Below are positions 30,946 through 37,562 of a stretch of DNA of 37,562 nucleotides, piece by piece. The stretch is from contig JANPFX010000296.1 of the NCBI GenBank assembly GCA_031423635.1, positions 1 through 37,562 on the forward strand, read 5' to 3'. Each line of letters opens with the position of its first letter. The stretch's first letter is position 1. Below the pieces are notes generated by a model, which was not told the origin of the DNA, did no database searches, and saw only the letters and a program-made list of their open reading frames with translations. The position numbers and the translations under genes were made by a program. This stretch comes from JANLQX01 sp031423635. GTDB lineage: Bacteria; Actinomycetota; Acidimicrobiia; Acidimicrobiales; JANYDT01.

Positions 30946-31806
30946 CTACCGGAGCCGCAGCCGGACGTGCTGGCCGGGACGCAGCTGGGCGAGATCGGAC
31001 ATCGATCGTTCGCGCACCACGCCGACGACGGGATAGCCCCCGGTCGTGCCGCAGTCCGGACCCAAGATGATCGGCTGGCCGTTCGCCGGCAGCTGGATCG
31101 CTCCCGGGATCATCGCCTCGGTGGCGAGCTCTCGGCCGGCCCAGTCCGTCGCCCGGGTGAGCGCTTCGCCGCGGAGACGGACGCCGGTGCGATCGCTGGC
31201 CGGCTCGACAACCCAGCTGCCGTTGGTCAGCTCGACCCGGGCCTGGGCGCTGAGCCAGTCGTAGCGAGGGCCTTCGACGACGTCGATCGTCGGCACCGCA
31301 GGATGCGGGCGCACGGGAACGAGTTCGAACCAGGCTTCGCCCGGAGCGGACGGTCCGGACCGGACGACGTCGCCAACCGTCAGCGGAGGAGGGCCGATCC
31401 TGCCGAGCGAGTCGTACGACCGGCTACCCAACACCAAGGGTGCATCGACCCCACCACTGAGCGCAAGGTACGCGCGCAGACCATCGGTCGGGCTACCGAG
31501 CTCGAGCCGATCGCCTCGACGGAGCTCGATCGCGTGATTCTGCGACGCGTCCTTGCCGTTGACACGAACCGGAAGGATCGCCCCCGTTATCGCGACAGCC
31601 GTCGAATGGGTCACCTCGAACGCGTACGAACCGAGCAGCGCTTCAAGAACAGCCGCGTCGGGATCGTTGCCCACCAGCCGATTGGCGAGGGAGGCCGCAC
31701 GAACGTCGAACGCACCGGCGCGGGCGATTCCTTCGTGGGCCCGCCCACGCCGGCCGCGGTCCTGGACGGTGACCATCGGGCCGCAACTGCGTACCACGAG
31801 CGTCAT
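30946..31806 (-). CDS. pxpC: 5-oxoprolinase subunit PxpC (biotin-dependent carboxyltransferase-like)
   Basis: A 286-residue KipA/allophanate-hydrolase-subunit-2-like protein, part of the ATP-dependent 5-oxoprolinase that opens pyroglutamate to glutamate. GPMVTVQDRGRRGRAHEGI and RAGAFDVRAASLANRLVGND are the family's N-terminal motifs (QDxGRxG, GAxD, AN.LVGN). YLALSGGVDAPLVLGSRSYD and LGPDCGTTGGYPVVGVV follow as usual. Its ATG overlaps the pxpB stop (ATGA type, 31803-31806), so translation is coupled. Last of pxpA-pxpB-pxpC. Confidence 0.94.
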   Translation of the reverse strand: MTLVVRSCGPMVTVQDRGRRGRAHEGIARAGAFDVRAASLANRLVGNDPDAAVLEALLGSYAFEVTHSTAVAITGAILPVRVNGKDASQNHAIELRRGDRLELGSPTDGLRAYLALSGGVDAPLVLGSRSYDSLGRIGPPPLTVGDVVRSGPSAPGEAWFELVPVRPHPAVPTIDVVEGPRYDWLSAQARVELTNGSWVVEPASDRTGVRLRGEALTRATDWAGRELATEAMIPGAIQLPANGQPIILGPDCGTTGGYPVVGVVRERSMSDLAQLRPGQHVRLRLR

Positions 31807-32453
31807 GGCCCGACCGCCCGGAACCGGACGTGATCACCCGGGGCGAGCAAACCTGGCGGATCGCGACTCTCATCGAAGAACGCCACGCTGGACCGCCCGA
31901 GAAGGCGCCAACCGCCGGGGGTCGATGCCGGATAGATCCCGGTGAATCCGGCGCCCATGGCAATCGATCCGGCTGGAACGCTGGGGCGGGGCGACTCCAG
32001 TCGAGGGACGACCAGGGCGGGATCCAAACCGACCAGGTAGGGGAACGCGCGCGAGAACCCGAGGAACGCCACGGTGTACGTCGGCGCCGTGTGGCGCCGT
32101 ACGACCTCCTCGATCGACATGCGTGTCAGCGCAGCAACGTCGCCGAGGTCGACCCCGTCATAGACGACGTCGACGACGTGGAGGGGCCGTTCGGGGTCGC
32201 CGAACGTTTCCGAGACGGCCGGCAGAGATCCGATAAGTCGGACGAGTTCTGCCCTCGACGTTGCCGGGTTCCGGGGCCGGACGTAGAGCGTTTCTGCACC
32301 GGGCACGCACTCTTCGACGAGTGCACTCCCGCGCACCGCTCGGAATCGCGCATGCACCTCGGCCAGGTCTCGGCACTCGATGAGGACGCCGTGCTCTCCG
32401 TACGCCCGCCACACGAGTTCGGATCGGCTGTCCCGACTCGTCGATTCGGCCAC
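31803..32453 (-). CDS. pxpB: 5-oxoprolinase subunit PxpB (KipI-like)
   Basis: A 216-residue KipI/allophanate-hydrolase-subunit-1-like protein and partner of PxpC. RPLHVVDVVYDGVDLGDVAA, HTAPTYTVAFLGFSRAFPYL and TGIYPASTPGGWRLLG match the family's conserved blocks (H..xYxVxFxGFxPGFxYL, G.x.IYPxxxPGGW). The start is GTG 32453 with AGGAG 5 nt upstream and an 18-bp gap from pxpA. Middle gene of the oxoprolinase operon. The order and overlap leave little doubt about the pathway. Confidence 0.94.
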   Translation of the reverse strand: MAESTSRDSRSELVWRAYGEHGVLIECRDLAEVHARFRAVRGSALVEECVPGAETLYVRPRNPATSRAELVRLIGSLPAVSETFGDPERPLHVVDVVYDGVDLGDVAALTRMSIEEVVRRHTAPTYTVAFLGFSRAFPYLVGLDPALVVPRLESPRPSVPAGSIAMGAGFTGIYPASTPGGWRLLGRSSVAFFDESRDPPGLLAPGDHVRFRAVGP

Positions 32454-32471
32454 ATCGACTCCTACGTCTGC

Positions 32472-33206
32472 TTACAATTCCGAGGAGTCGACGAATGACT
32501 GCACAGTGAAGCCTTCACGACGAAGACGGGAACGGACCTCACGAGCGTTCGCCACGGCGTTCGGGCTGTCCCCGTGCAGGCAGATCGACCCGATCTCCTG
32601 ACGCCGGGCAAGAGCCACCGCCTGAGCGGCGACTGCCTCGGGATCGGAGTGGACCGCACCGGGTTGGCTGCGCGGGACGAGCGTGCCATCGTCTCGATAG
32701 GCGCGGTCCGCGAGTCCTTCCCCGACGACACGCAGTCCGTTCGCCACGGCCTCAGCCGTCAGCGGTCCATCAGCACCGAGAATGGGCAGCGTCGGGTCGA
32801 AGAGCGCTATGGCGTGAGCGAACGCTCGGGCTTGCGGAAGGTCGCTGTTGACCCGGTGGTACAAGGCTCCGTGGGCCTTCACATAACGGAGTCGCACGCC
32901 GGCAACGCGGCACATCCCTTCGAGCGCCCCGAGTTGATACAGAACATCCGCGGTCAGGTCATCGGGCTCGACGTCCATCCGCCGTCGACCAAAACCCACA
33001 AGGTCCGGGTAGCCGACATGGGCCCCGATCGCCACGTTCCGTTCGGCAGCTGCGCGCACGGTTCGCCGGATCGCCGACGGGTCGCCGGCATGGAACCCAC
33101 AGGCGATGTTGGCACTGGTCACCACGTCGAGCATCGCCACGTCGTCGCCCATCGACCAGTTCCCGAACGACTCTCCGAGGTCGGCGTTGAGGTCGATGAC
33201 AGCCAC
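32472..33206 (-). CDS. pxpA: 5-oxoprolinase subunit PxpA (LamB/YcsF family)
   Basis: A 244-residue LamB/YcsF protein, the first subunit of ATP-hydrolysing 5-oxoprolinase. IDLNADLGESFGNW at the N terminus, then SANIACGFHAGDP, NVAIGAHVGYPDLVGFGRR, YVKAHGALYH and ICLHGDSPNAVANA are the known family signatures. The start is GTG 33206; no ribosome site is visible, and CATGAT about 6 nt upstream could be a weak -10 box, so it may be leaderless. Upstream lies the CLC-type gene on the same strand, 33 bp away, so co-transcription with it is possible. Confidence 0.95.
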   Translation of the reverse strand: MAVIDLNADLGESFGNWSMGDDVAMLDVVTSANIACGFHAGDPSAIRRTVRAAAERNVAIGAHVGYPDLVGFGRRRMDVEPDDLTADVLYQLGALEGMCRVAGVRLRYVKAHGALYHRVNSDLPQARAFAHAIALFDPTLPILGADGPLTAEAVANGLRVVGEGLADRAYRDDGTLVPRSQPGAVHSDPEAVAAQAVALARRQEIGSICLHGDSPNAVANAREVRSRLRREGFTVQSFVDSSEL

Positions 33207-33239
33207 AGGGCCATCATGGCCCAGTCGGACCCCCGTGCG

Positions 33240-34532
33240 TCAGCGCTGCGACCGGTAGACGCCCTTTGTTCCGCTCACGAACGAGGCGGCGACGTTCATC
33301 GGAAGGAACACGAGCAGCCCGAACGGCCCGAACAGCTCTGCCCCCATCACCGCCGCGCTGATCGGGGTGTTCGACGCCGCCGCCCAGGTGGCGACCATGC
33401 CGACGGCGGCGAGCAGCGGAGCGGAACCGCCGAGCGGTCCGGCGAGGGCAGCGCCGAGGCAGGCCCCCATGCACAGCAGAGGCGTGACCTCACCGCCGGG
33501 GAACCCGCTACCGAGCGTGACCGCAGTGAAGAGGAGCTTGAGAGCGAATGCCCCGGTGGGGACCGCCGCGCCGATGAGTGCTGCGTCGATCAGCGGAAGT
33601 GAGAGGCCGAGATACGCGCGCGTATCGACCAGAACGGTGAGAACGATCACGAGCGCGCCGCCGATCATCGGCCAGAGGACGGAGGAAAGGCGCGTCCGCT
33701 GGAGTACCCCATGCACGCCGTGGTGTGCGGCAAGGAATGCCCGCGCCAGCAGACCCGATGCGATGGCGACGACGACGATTCCGAGGCTGATCGAGTGATC
33801 GAGGGTTGGCGGTCTCGTGTGGTGGATCCCGAGTCGCGTCGTGACGATGTGGCCGACGAACGATGCCACGGCAGCGGCCGGCAGGAACGACACCGCTTCG
33901 TCGATTCGGGTTCGCAGATGCTCGGACGTGCGCGGCCGCCACCTTCGAAGCGCTTCCGTACCGAAGACCGTCCCGGCGAACGGCACGCCGAACACCGAAC
34001 CGAAACCTCCGGCCAGAGCGGTCACGACGAGCAGCCGTCGGACATGGAGGGGGGAAATGTCGCTTCGGCCCGCGGCGCGCTCGAGTGCAGGTCGCGCCGG
34101 GGCGGCGAGCCCCGCGGCGATCTGCACGGCTGCTCCTTCACGGCCGCCCGAACCACCGAACAGGTGGGTGGTCACCGATCCGAGGAGGACGTACGGGGCC
34201 AGGTGAAACGGGACTCGCCCGTCAGGCGCCGCATCATCGGGCAACAAGTCGTGGTCGGTCTCCTCGGTGTGGAACTCGTCGAGGAGCAGGTTGGTCCCCG
34301 CCGTCGCCCGGCCGGCGGCCCGCCGGAGCAGGCCGATCCCGAGACCGGCGGCGGGAAGGAGCCAGAGGAGCCGAGGGCGGTCGACCCGCGTCTCCGTCGC
34401 CCACGTGAGGGCATGCAGAAACGCCGCCGACCCGAGGCCCGCAGAGATTCCGGTGATGAGGCCGACGCCCAGCCCGAGGAAGAGCCGCTTCGCCGAGTCG
34501 CGCCGATGCTTGGTTCCCCGACCGGCACTCAC
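33240..34532 (-). CDS. CLC-family transporter resembling the fluoride-exporting CLC-F clade
   Basis: A 430-residue CLC protein with ten or more hydrophobic helices. TAGTNLLLDEFH, THLFGGSGGREGAAVQ (with the gating Glu), GGFGSVFGVPFAGTVFGTE and TLGSGFPGGEVTPLL are present. So is the C-terminal pattern ASNTPISAAVMGAELFG leading to SGTKGVYRSQR. These track the bacterial CLC-F fluoride/proton antiporters rather than chloride CLCs (no GSGIP first motif). No cytoplasmic CBS domains. The start GTG 34532 follows TAACGT by 9 nt (leaderless candidate). No fluoride riboswitch fits in the 50-bp gap to the divergent gene. Fluoride as substrate is inferred from the clade resemblance. Confidence 0.85.
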   Translation of the reverse strand: MSAGRGTKHRRDSAKRLFLGLGVGLITGISAGLGSAAFLHALTWATETRVDRPRLLWLLPAAGLGIGLLRRAAGRATAGTNLLLDEFHTEETDHDLLPDDAAPDGRVPFHLAPYVLLGSVTTHLFGGSGGREGAAVQIAAGLAAPARPALERAAGRSDISPLHVRRLLVVTALAGGFGSVFGVPFAGTVFGTEALRRWRPRTSEHLRTRIDEAVSFLPAAAVASFVGHIVTTRLGIHHTRPPTLDHSISLGIVVVAIASGLLARAFLAAHHGVHGVLQRTRLSSVLWPMIGGALVIVLTVLVDTRAYLGLSLPLIDAALIGAAVPTGAFALKLLFTAVTLGSGFPGGEVTPLLCMGACLGAALAGPLGGSAPLLAAVGMVATWAAASNTPISAAVMGAELFGPFGLLVFLPMNVAASFVSGTKGVYRSQR

Positions 34533-34541
34533 GATCGTTCG

Positions 34542-34574
34542 ACGTTACTGGGGCGACAGGTCGGGCCATAGGCT
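34542..34574. promoter_or_regulatory. Overlapping divergent promoters (CLC gene and GSDH-like gene)
   Basis: On the minus strand TAACGT (34542-34547) ends 9 nt before GTG 34532. On the plus strand TAGGCT (34569-34574) ends 8 nt before GTG 34583. With only 50 bp between the start codons, both genes should be leaderless and their promoters must overlap, so they may compete or share regulation. Confidence 0.5.
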
Positions 34575-34582
34575 CGACCATC

Positions 34583-35854
34583 GTGCCGCTTTCCCGTCCA
34601 CCCATCAGCGCCCGGCGTCGACGAGGGCCGGGGGCTCTCAAGTGCTGCCTAGGTGTCGGCGTGCTGACGATCGCTCTGACCGGAGTGTCGGCGTCGCCCT
34701 CGGCGTCGGAGCGCAAGGCCCCTCTGGGCAAGGACGGCATCGCGCGGACGAGTGGCACAGTCGCGCCGCGCGCCAACGTCGAGATCGCCGCAGTGGAGTT
34801 CGCCCGGACCGAACAGCCAATCGGGGTGGTGTCGCGGCGCGACGATCAGACGCTGTACGTGATCGAGAAGCCGGGCCGGGTCCGCGCGTATCGCAACGGC
34901 GTGTTCGATCAGACTCCGGTGTTGGACATCGTGGCCCGAGTCGACTCGACGAACGAGCGCGGTCTGCTGGGCCTGGCGTTCTCTCCGTTGGTCCGCGACG
35001 TGCTCTACATCGACTACACCGACTCGCGCGGGGTCGTCCACGTGAGCGAGGTTCCCTTCGACGGGCGAATCGCCGACATCTCCCGTGAACGGGTGCTGCT
35101 GCGGATCCCGAAACCGTTCAACGAGCACAACGCCGGCACGCTCTCCTTCGACCGGAACGGGTTGCTGTACGTCGCGATCGGTGATGGCGGGTCGTCGGGC
35201 GATCCGAAAGGCAATGCCCAGCGGACGGATGTGTTGCTCGGCAAGGTGCTCCGCATCGACCCGAAGCCGAGCGCAGGCCTGCCGTATTCGATACCACCCG
35301 AGAACCCGTTCGCCCGCCGCGGGACGTCGTCGCTGGGCACCGTCAAGACCGTGAAGGCAAGGCCCGAGATCATCGCCTTCGGCCTCCGCAATCCGTGGCG
35401 GGCGACGGTCGATGCCGAGACCGGTGATGTGTGGATTCCCGATGTGGGCGAGAGCAGTGTGGAGGAGATCAACCGGATCCCGACGGGATCGAGGTCTGCG
35501 ATCAACTTCGGTTGGAGCCTGCGGGAGGGTCGCCAGTCGTTCAAGGGCCCTCGGCCGAAGAGCTCGGTGGAGCCGGTGTTCGACTACCCGCATGCCGATG
35601 GCCGCTGCTCGGTGGTCGGCGGTGTCGTGTATCGCGGGAGCGCAATCCCCGCGCTCCAGGGTCGCTACGTGTTCGGCGATGTATGCAGCGGTCGCATCCA
35701 GGTACTCGACGACCCGTTGCCGGGCCGCGGGCGGGCGACGGATCTCGGCGCGCAGGTCAGCTACCTCACGTCGTTCGGTGTCGGCCCCGATGGAGAGCTG
35801 GTGGCGACATCACTCGAAGGCGGTCTGTACCGCCTCGTACCCGCCACCACTTGA
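34583..35854 (+). CDS. Secreted glucose/sorbosone dehydrogenase-like (PQQ-type beta-propeller) protein
   Basis: A 423-residue exported protein of the GSDH/HHIP family, soluble PQQ-glucose-dehydrogenase-like six-bladed propellers. After an Arg-rich start and a hydrophobic signal segment (LGVGVLTIALTGVSASPSA) the family blocks appear: YVIEKPGRVRAY, NERGLLGLAFSP, EHNAGTLSFDRNGLLYVAIG followed by DGGSSGDP, LLGKVLRIDP, GLRNPWRATVD, WIPDVGESSVEEIN and YVFGDVCSGRI. Activity and cofactor in actinobacterial homologues are often unknown, so sugar oxidation is an inference. The GTG start at 34583 seems leaderless. Confidence 0.9.
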   Translation: MPLSRPPISARRRRGPGALKCCLGVGVLTIALTGVSASPSASERKAPLGKDGIARTSGTVAPRANVEIAAVEFARTEQPIGVVSRRDDQTLYVIEKPGRVRAYRNGVFDQTPVLDIVARVDSTNERGLLGLAFSPLVRDVLYIDYTDSRGVVHVSEVPFDGRIADISRERVLLRIPKPFNEHNAGTLSFDRNGLLYVAIGDGGSSGDPKGNAQRTDVLLGKVLRIDPKPSAGLPYSIPPENPFARRGTSSLGTVKTVKARPEIIAFGLRNPWRATVDAETGDVWIPDVGESSVEEINRIPTGSRSAINFGWSLREGRQSFKGPRPKSSVEPVFDYPHADGRCSVVGGVVYRGSAIPALQGRYVFGDVCSGRIQVLDDPLPGRGRATDLGAQVSYLTSFGVGPDGELVATSLEGGLYRLVPATT

Positions 35855-35870
35855 ACGACCGGCGGACCAG

Positions 35871-37160
35871 TCATTCGACGGTGCCGTATGCCTTCGTACG
35901 GTCACCTGCAGCGGCGCCATCCCTGACGAACTCGACGGCTGACGCCACCGCGGCTATGAACTGATCGGCCACGTCGAGATGGACGGCATTGACGGTGCAG
36001 TGCAGCGAGTCTGGCGGTGTCTGGCGATCGCAATACCAGCCACCTTCAGCCCACAACCGGTCGGCGACGGCGAAGATGTCGATCGGGTCCTCTGCTCCGA
36101 TTGGTGCTCCGAACGCGAGCAGCGTGGCTTCCGGCTCACCGCGAACGGCGATGCCGTCGATCGCCGACAGGCCGGCTTGAATTCGCTGCCGCGCCGCGAA
36201 TGCGCGCTCGGTGAGCCGTAGATAGCCCTCTTCGCCCAGGTGTTGGAACACCGCCCACGCCGAGGCCAGGGGACCGCCGCTCCTCGTTCCGAGCATCGCC
36301 GCTGAGCCGTAGAACCCGCCGAGCCAGTCACTGGTGAGGAAGATCTGGTGCTTGCGGAGTTCCTTCGAGCGGTGGGCGAGCACCGATACGCCCTTCGACG
36401 CGTACCCGAACTTGTGGAGATCACAGCTCATCGACGTGACGCCCGGAACGGCGAAGTTCCATGGCTTCGTCATCACGCCGAGACGCTCCAGCCACGGCAT
36501 GGTGAAGCCCATGCAGCTATCGACGTGGAACAGGATGTCGTGGTCCTGGGCGAGACGGCCGATCTCGTCGATAGGATCGATCACGCCCTGCGGATACGCG
36601 GGGGCCGAAGCCACCAGGAGGATCGTGTCCTGGTCCACCGCGGCGGCCATCGCATGCGGGTCGGCTCGGTAATCGGGACCCACCGGGACGCGGCACGCCT
36701 CGACGTCAAAGTAGTCCGCAGCTTTCGAGAACGCGGCATGCGCGGTCGTCGGGAGCACCATTCGCGGACGATGCACACCCCGACTGCGACCCCACTCCTT
36801 GGCCCCTTTGACCGCCGTGAGAATGCTCTCCGTGCCGCCGGACGTGTAGACGCCCACGGTCTCGTCATCGCCACCAAGGAGCCCGCAAACGGTGCCGACC
36901 ACCTCAGAAGTAAGTGCGCGTAGTGATGGGAACGCGTCCATGTTGAGGGCGTTCTCCGAGGCAAATCGTTTCTGTGCCTCGACGGCCAGTTCGTAGGCTT
37001 CGTCGCCGGCGAAGTAGGCAAGGGAGAAGGCCCGCCCGTCTTTCCAGCGGAGATCGCCGCCACGGAACTCCTCGAGCCGACCGAGGACGTCTGACGGTGG
37101 CGATCCCTTGGCCGGCATGGCCGGGCGTCGACGGGGTGCGGCGGAGGACGATGTCACCAT
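35871..37160 (-). CDS. PLP-dependent decarboxylase/aldolase of the sphingosine-1-phosphate lyase type
   Basis: A 429-residue fold-type I PLP enzyme. VYTSGGTESILTAVKGAKEW is the phosphate-binding region, ILFHVDSCMG contains the pyridine-N Asp (213), and MSCDLHKFGYASKG carries the Schiff-base Lys (250). The following block SDWLGGFYGSAAMLGTRSGG parallels eukaryotic sphingosine-1-phosphate lyase (DWQGGIYAS, then GSRPGG) more than glutamate decarboxylase. Length is that of soluble bacterial SPL homologues, without the membrane anchor. Its substrate may be a phosphorylated long-chain base or another amino compound. AGGG lies 4 nt before the ATG. Divergent from the M20 amidohydrolase gene. Confidence 0.88.
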   Translation of the reverse strand: MVTSSSAAPRRRPAMPAKGSPPSDVLGRLEEFRGGDLRWKDGRAFSLAYFAGDEAYELAVEAQKRFASENALNMDAFPSLRALTSEVVGTVCGLLGGDDETVGVYTSGGTESILTAVKGAKEWGRSRGVHRPRMVLPTTAHAAFSKAADYFDVEACRVPVGPDYRADPHAMAAAVDQDTILLVASAPAYPQGVIDPIDEIGRLAQDHDILFHVDSCMGFTMPWLERLGVMTKPWNFAVPGVTSMSCDLHKFGYASKGVSVLAHRSKELRKHQIFLTSDWLGGFYGSAAMLGTRSGGPLASAWAVFQHLGEEGYLRLTERAFAARQRIQAGLSAIDGIAVRGEPEATLLAFGAPIGAEDPIDIFAVADRLWAEGGWYCDRQTPPDSLHCTVNAVHLDVADQFIAAVASAVEFVRDGAAAGDRTKAYGTVE

Positions 37161-37240
37161 CGCACCCTGCCACGGCGCGGCCCGGACCGCCAGTGAGGCC
37201 GGTTGAGCGCGCCGTCGGTGGGCGGCGTATCGTCCGGAGG

Positions 37241-37562
37241 ATGAACGACACCCTGACCGCCGCCCTTCCGGACCTGCGCGCCGACGCGCAGCGTCTGCTC
37301 GATGATGCCGTGTCGCTGCGACGGGACCTCCATCGCCACCCCGAACTCGGGCTGGAGAACCCGTGGACGAAGGAACGCCTACTCGATGCGCTCGAGCCCT
37401 TGGGTTTGCGCATCAAGGAGAGCCCGAGCACGTCGGGGGTGACCGCAGTTCTCGACGGCGGCGGCGAAGGGTCCACCATGTTGCTTCGCGCAGACACCGA
37501 CGCGCTTCCGCTCCACGAGGATGCCGACATCGATTTCCGTTCCGGCGATGCCGAGAAGATGC
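37241..37562 (+). CDS. M20-family amidohydrolase/metallopeptidase, N-terminal part (cut by window edge)
   Basis: The open frame continues to the end of the window (107 codons). VSLRRDLHRHPELGLENPWT is the N-terminal signature of the M20D amidohydrolases (hippurate and indole-acetyl-amino-acid hydrolases, N-acyl amino acid deacylases). TMLLRADTDALPLHED holds the metal-region R-A-D-x-D-A-L-P motif. GGAGG sits directly against the ATG (37236-37240), too close to act normally. TATCGT (37228-37233) ends 7 nt before the ATG, so a leaderless mRNA fits better. The C-terminal catalytic residues are outside the window. Confidence 0.9.
   Translation, partial: MNDTLTAALPDLRADAQRLLDDAVSLRRDLHRHPELGLENPWTKERLLDALEPLGLRIKESPSTSGVTAVLDGGGEGSTMLLRADTDALPLHEDADIDFRSGDAEKM

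Noticed and set aside
1..37562. CRISPR arrays, insertion sequences, prophage genes, toxin-antitoxin pairs or defence islands
   Set aside because: None seen: no regularly spaced repeats, transposase, integrase or nuclease genes; the tandem repeats are within coding Thr tails or are simple duplications.

Overview
The window is a chromosomal segment of a high-GC actinobacterium. Supporting signs are a dnaK-grpE-dnaJ-hspR heat-shock operon with an HspR (HAIR) operator, an Rpf-type resuscitation factor, an EthA-like monooxygenase, a tRNA-Ser/SRP RNA/tadA/dnaX/ybaB/recR neighbourhood, and many genes that look leaderless (a TANNNT box 6-9 nt before the start codon). The threonine-rich multidomain proteins and general style suggest the class Acidimicrobiia (Ilumatobacter-like), but that placement is inference. 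No phage, insertion sequence, integrase or CRISPR array was seen, so this is mostly ordinary chromosome.

Layout. 1-3.2 kb: the 3' end of an EAL-domain c-di-GMP phosphodiesterase, a VIT1/CCC1-type transporter, an apparent Rieske-protein remnant and an EthA-like flavin monooxygenase. 3.2-8.5 kb: a nucleoside hydrolase, then the heat-shock operon (transcribed leftwards), with the HAIR operator at 8499-8519. 8.5-14.1 kb: an unusual secreted Lys/Ala-rich protein, an M15 peptidase, recR, ybaB, dnaX and tadA. 14.3-14.9 kb: tRNA-Ser(GGA), SRP RNA and tRNA-Ser(CGA), with local direct repeats. 15-18.3 kb: a TetR regulator divergent from a homospermidine synthase, then coaA. 18.4-21.3 kb: a 958-residue membrane protein joining an HD-GYP domain to two PA14 domains through threonine-rich linkers. 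21.4-27.9 kb: MBL-fold hydrolase, pdxH, YeiH-family transporter, MpaB/Lcp-like (DUF2236) protein, mscL, Rpf-domain protein and a class III CoA-transferase. 27.9-30.8 kb: a GGDEF-EAL protein whose EAL domain has lost key residues. 30.9-37.6 kb: the pxpA-pxpB-pxpC 5-oxoprolinase genes, a CLC-F-type (fluoride) transporter, a secreted glucose/sorbosone dehydrogenase-like protein, a sphingosine-phosphate-lyase-like PLP enzyme and the 5' end of an M20 amidohydrolase.

Themes. Three separate c-di-GMP proteins lie here: an apparently intact EAL, an HD-GYP and a GGDEF with a degenerate EAL. The replication/repair block and heat-shock block follow known actinobacterial arrangements. The least expected signal is a family of about 66-bp intergenic elements, each made of a long hairpin, a CCCCC-ATATAT-GGGGG type palindrome and a CAACCTCTCTC tail. 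There are three full copies (4743-4808, 15852-15917, 30858-30923) and one truncated copy (30770-30792). One full copy sits inside the heat-shock operon between dnaJ and hspR.
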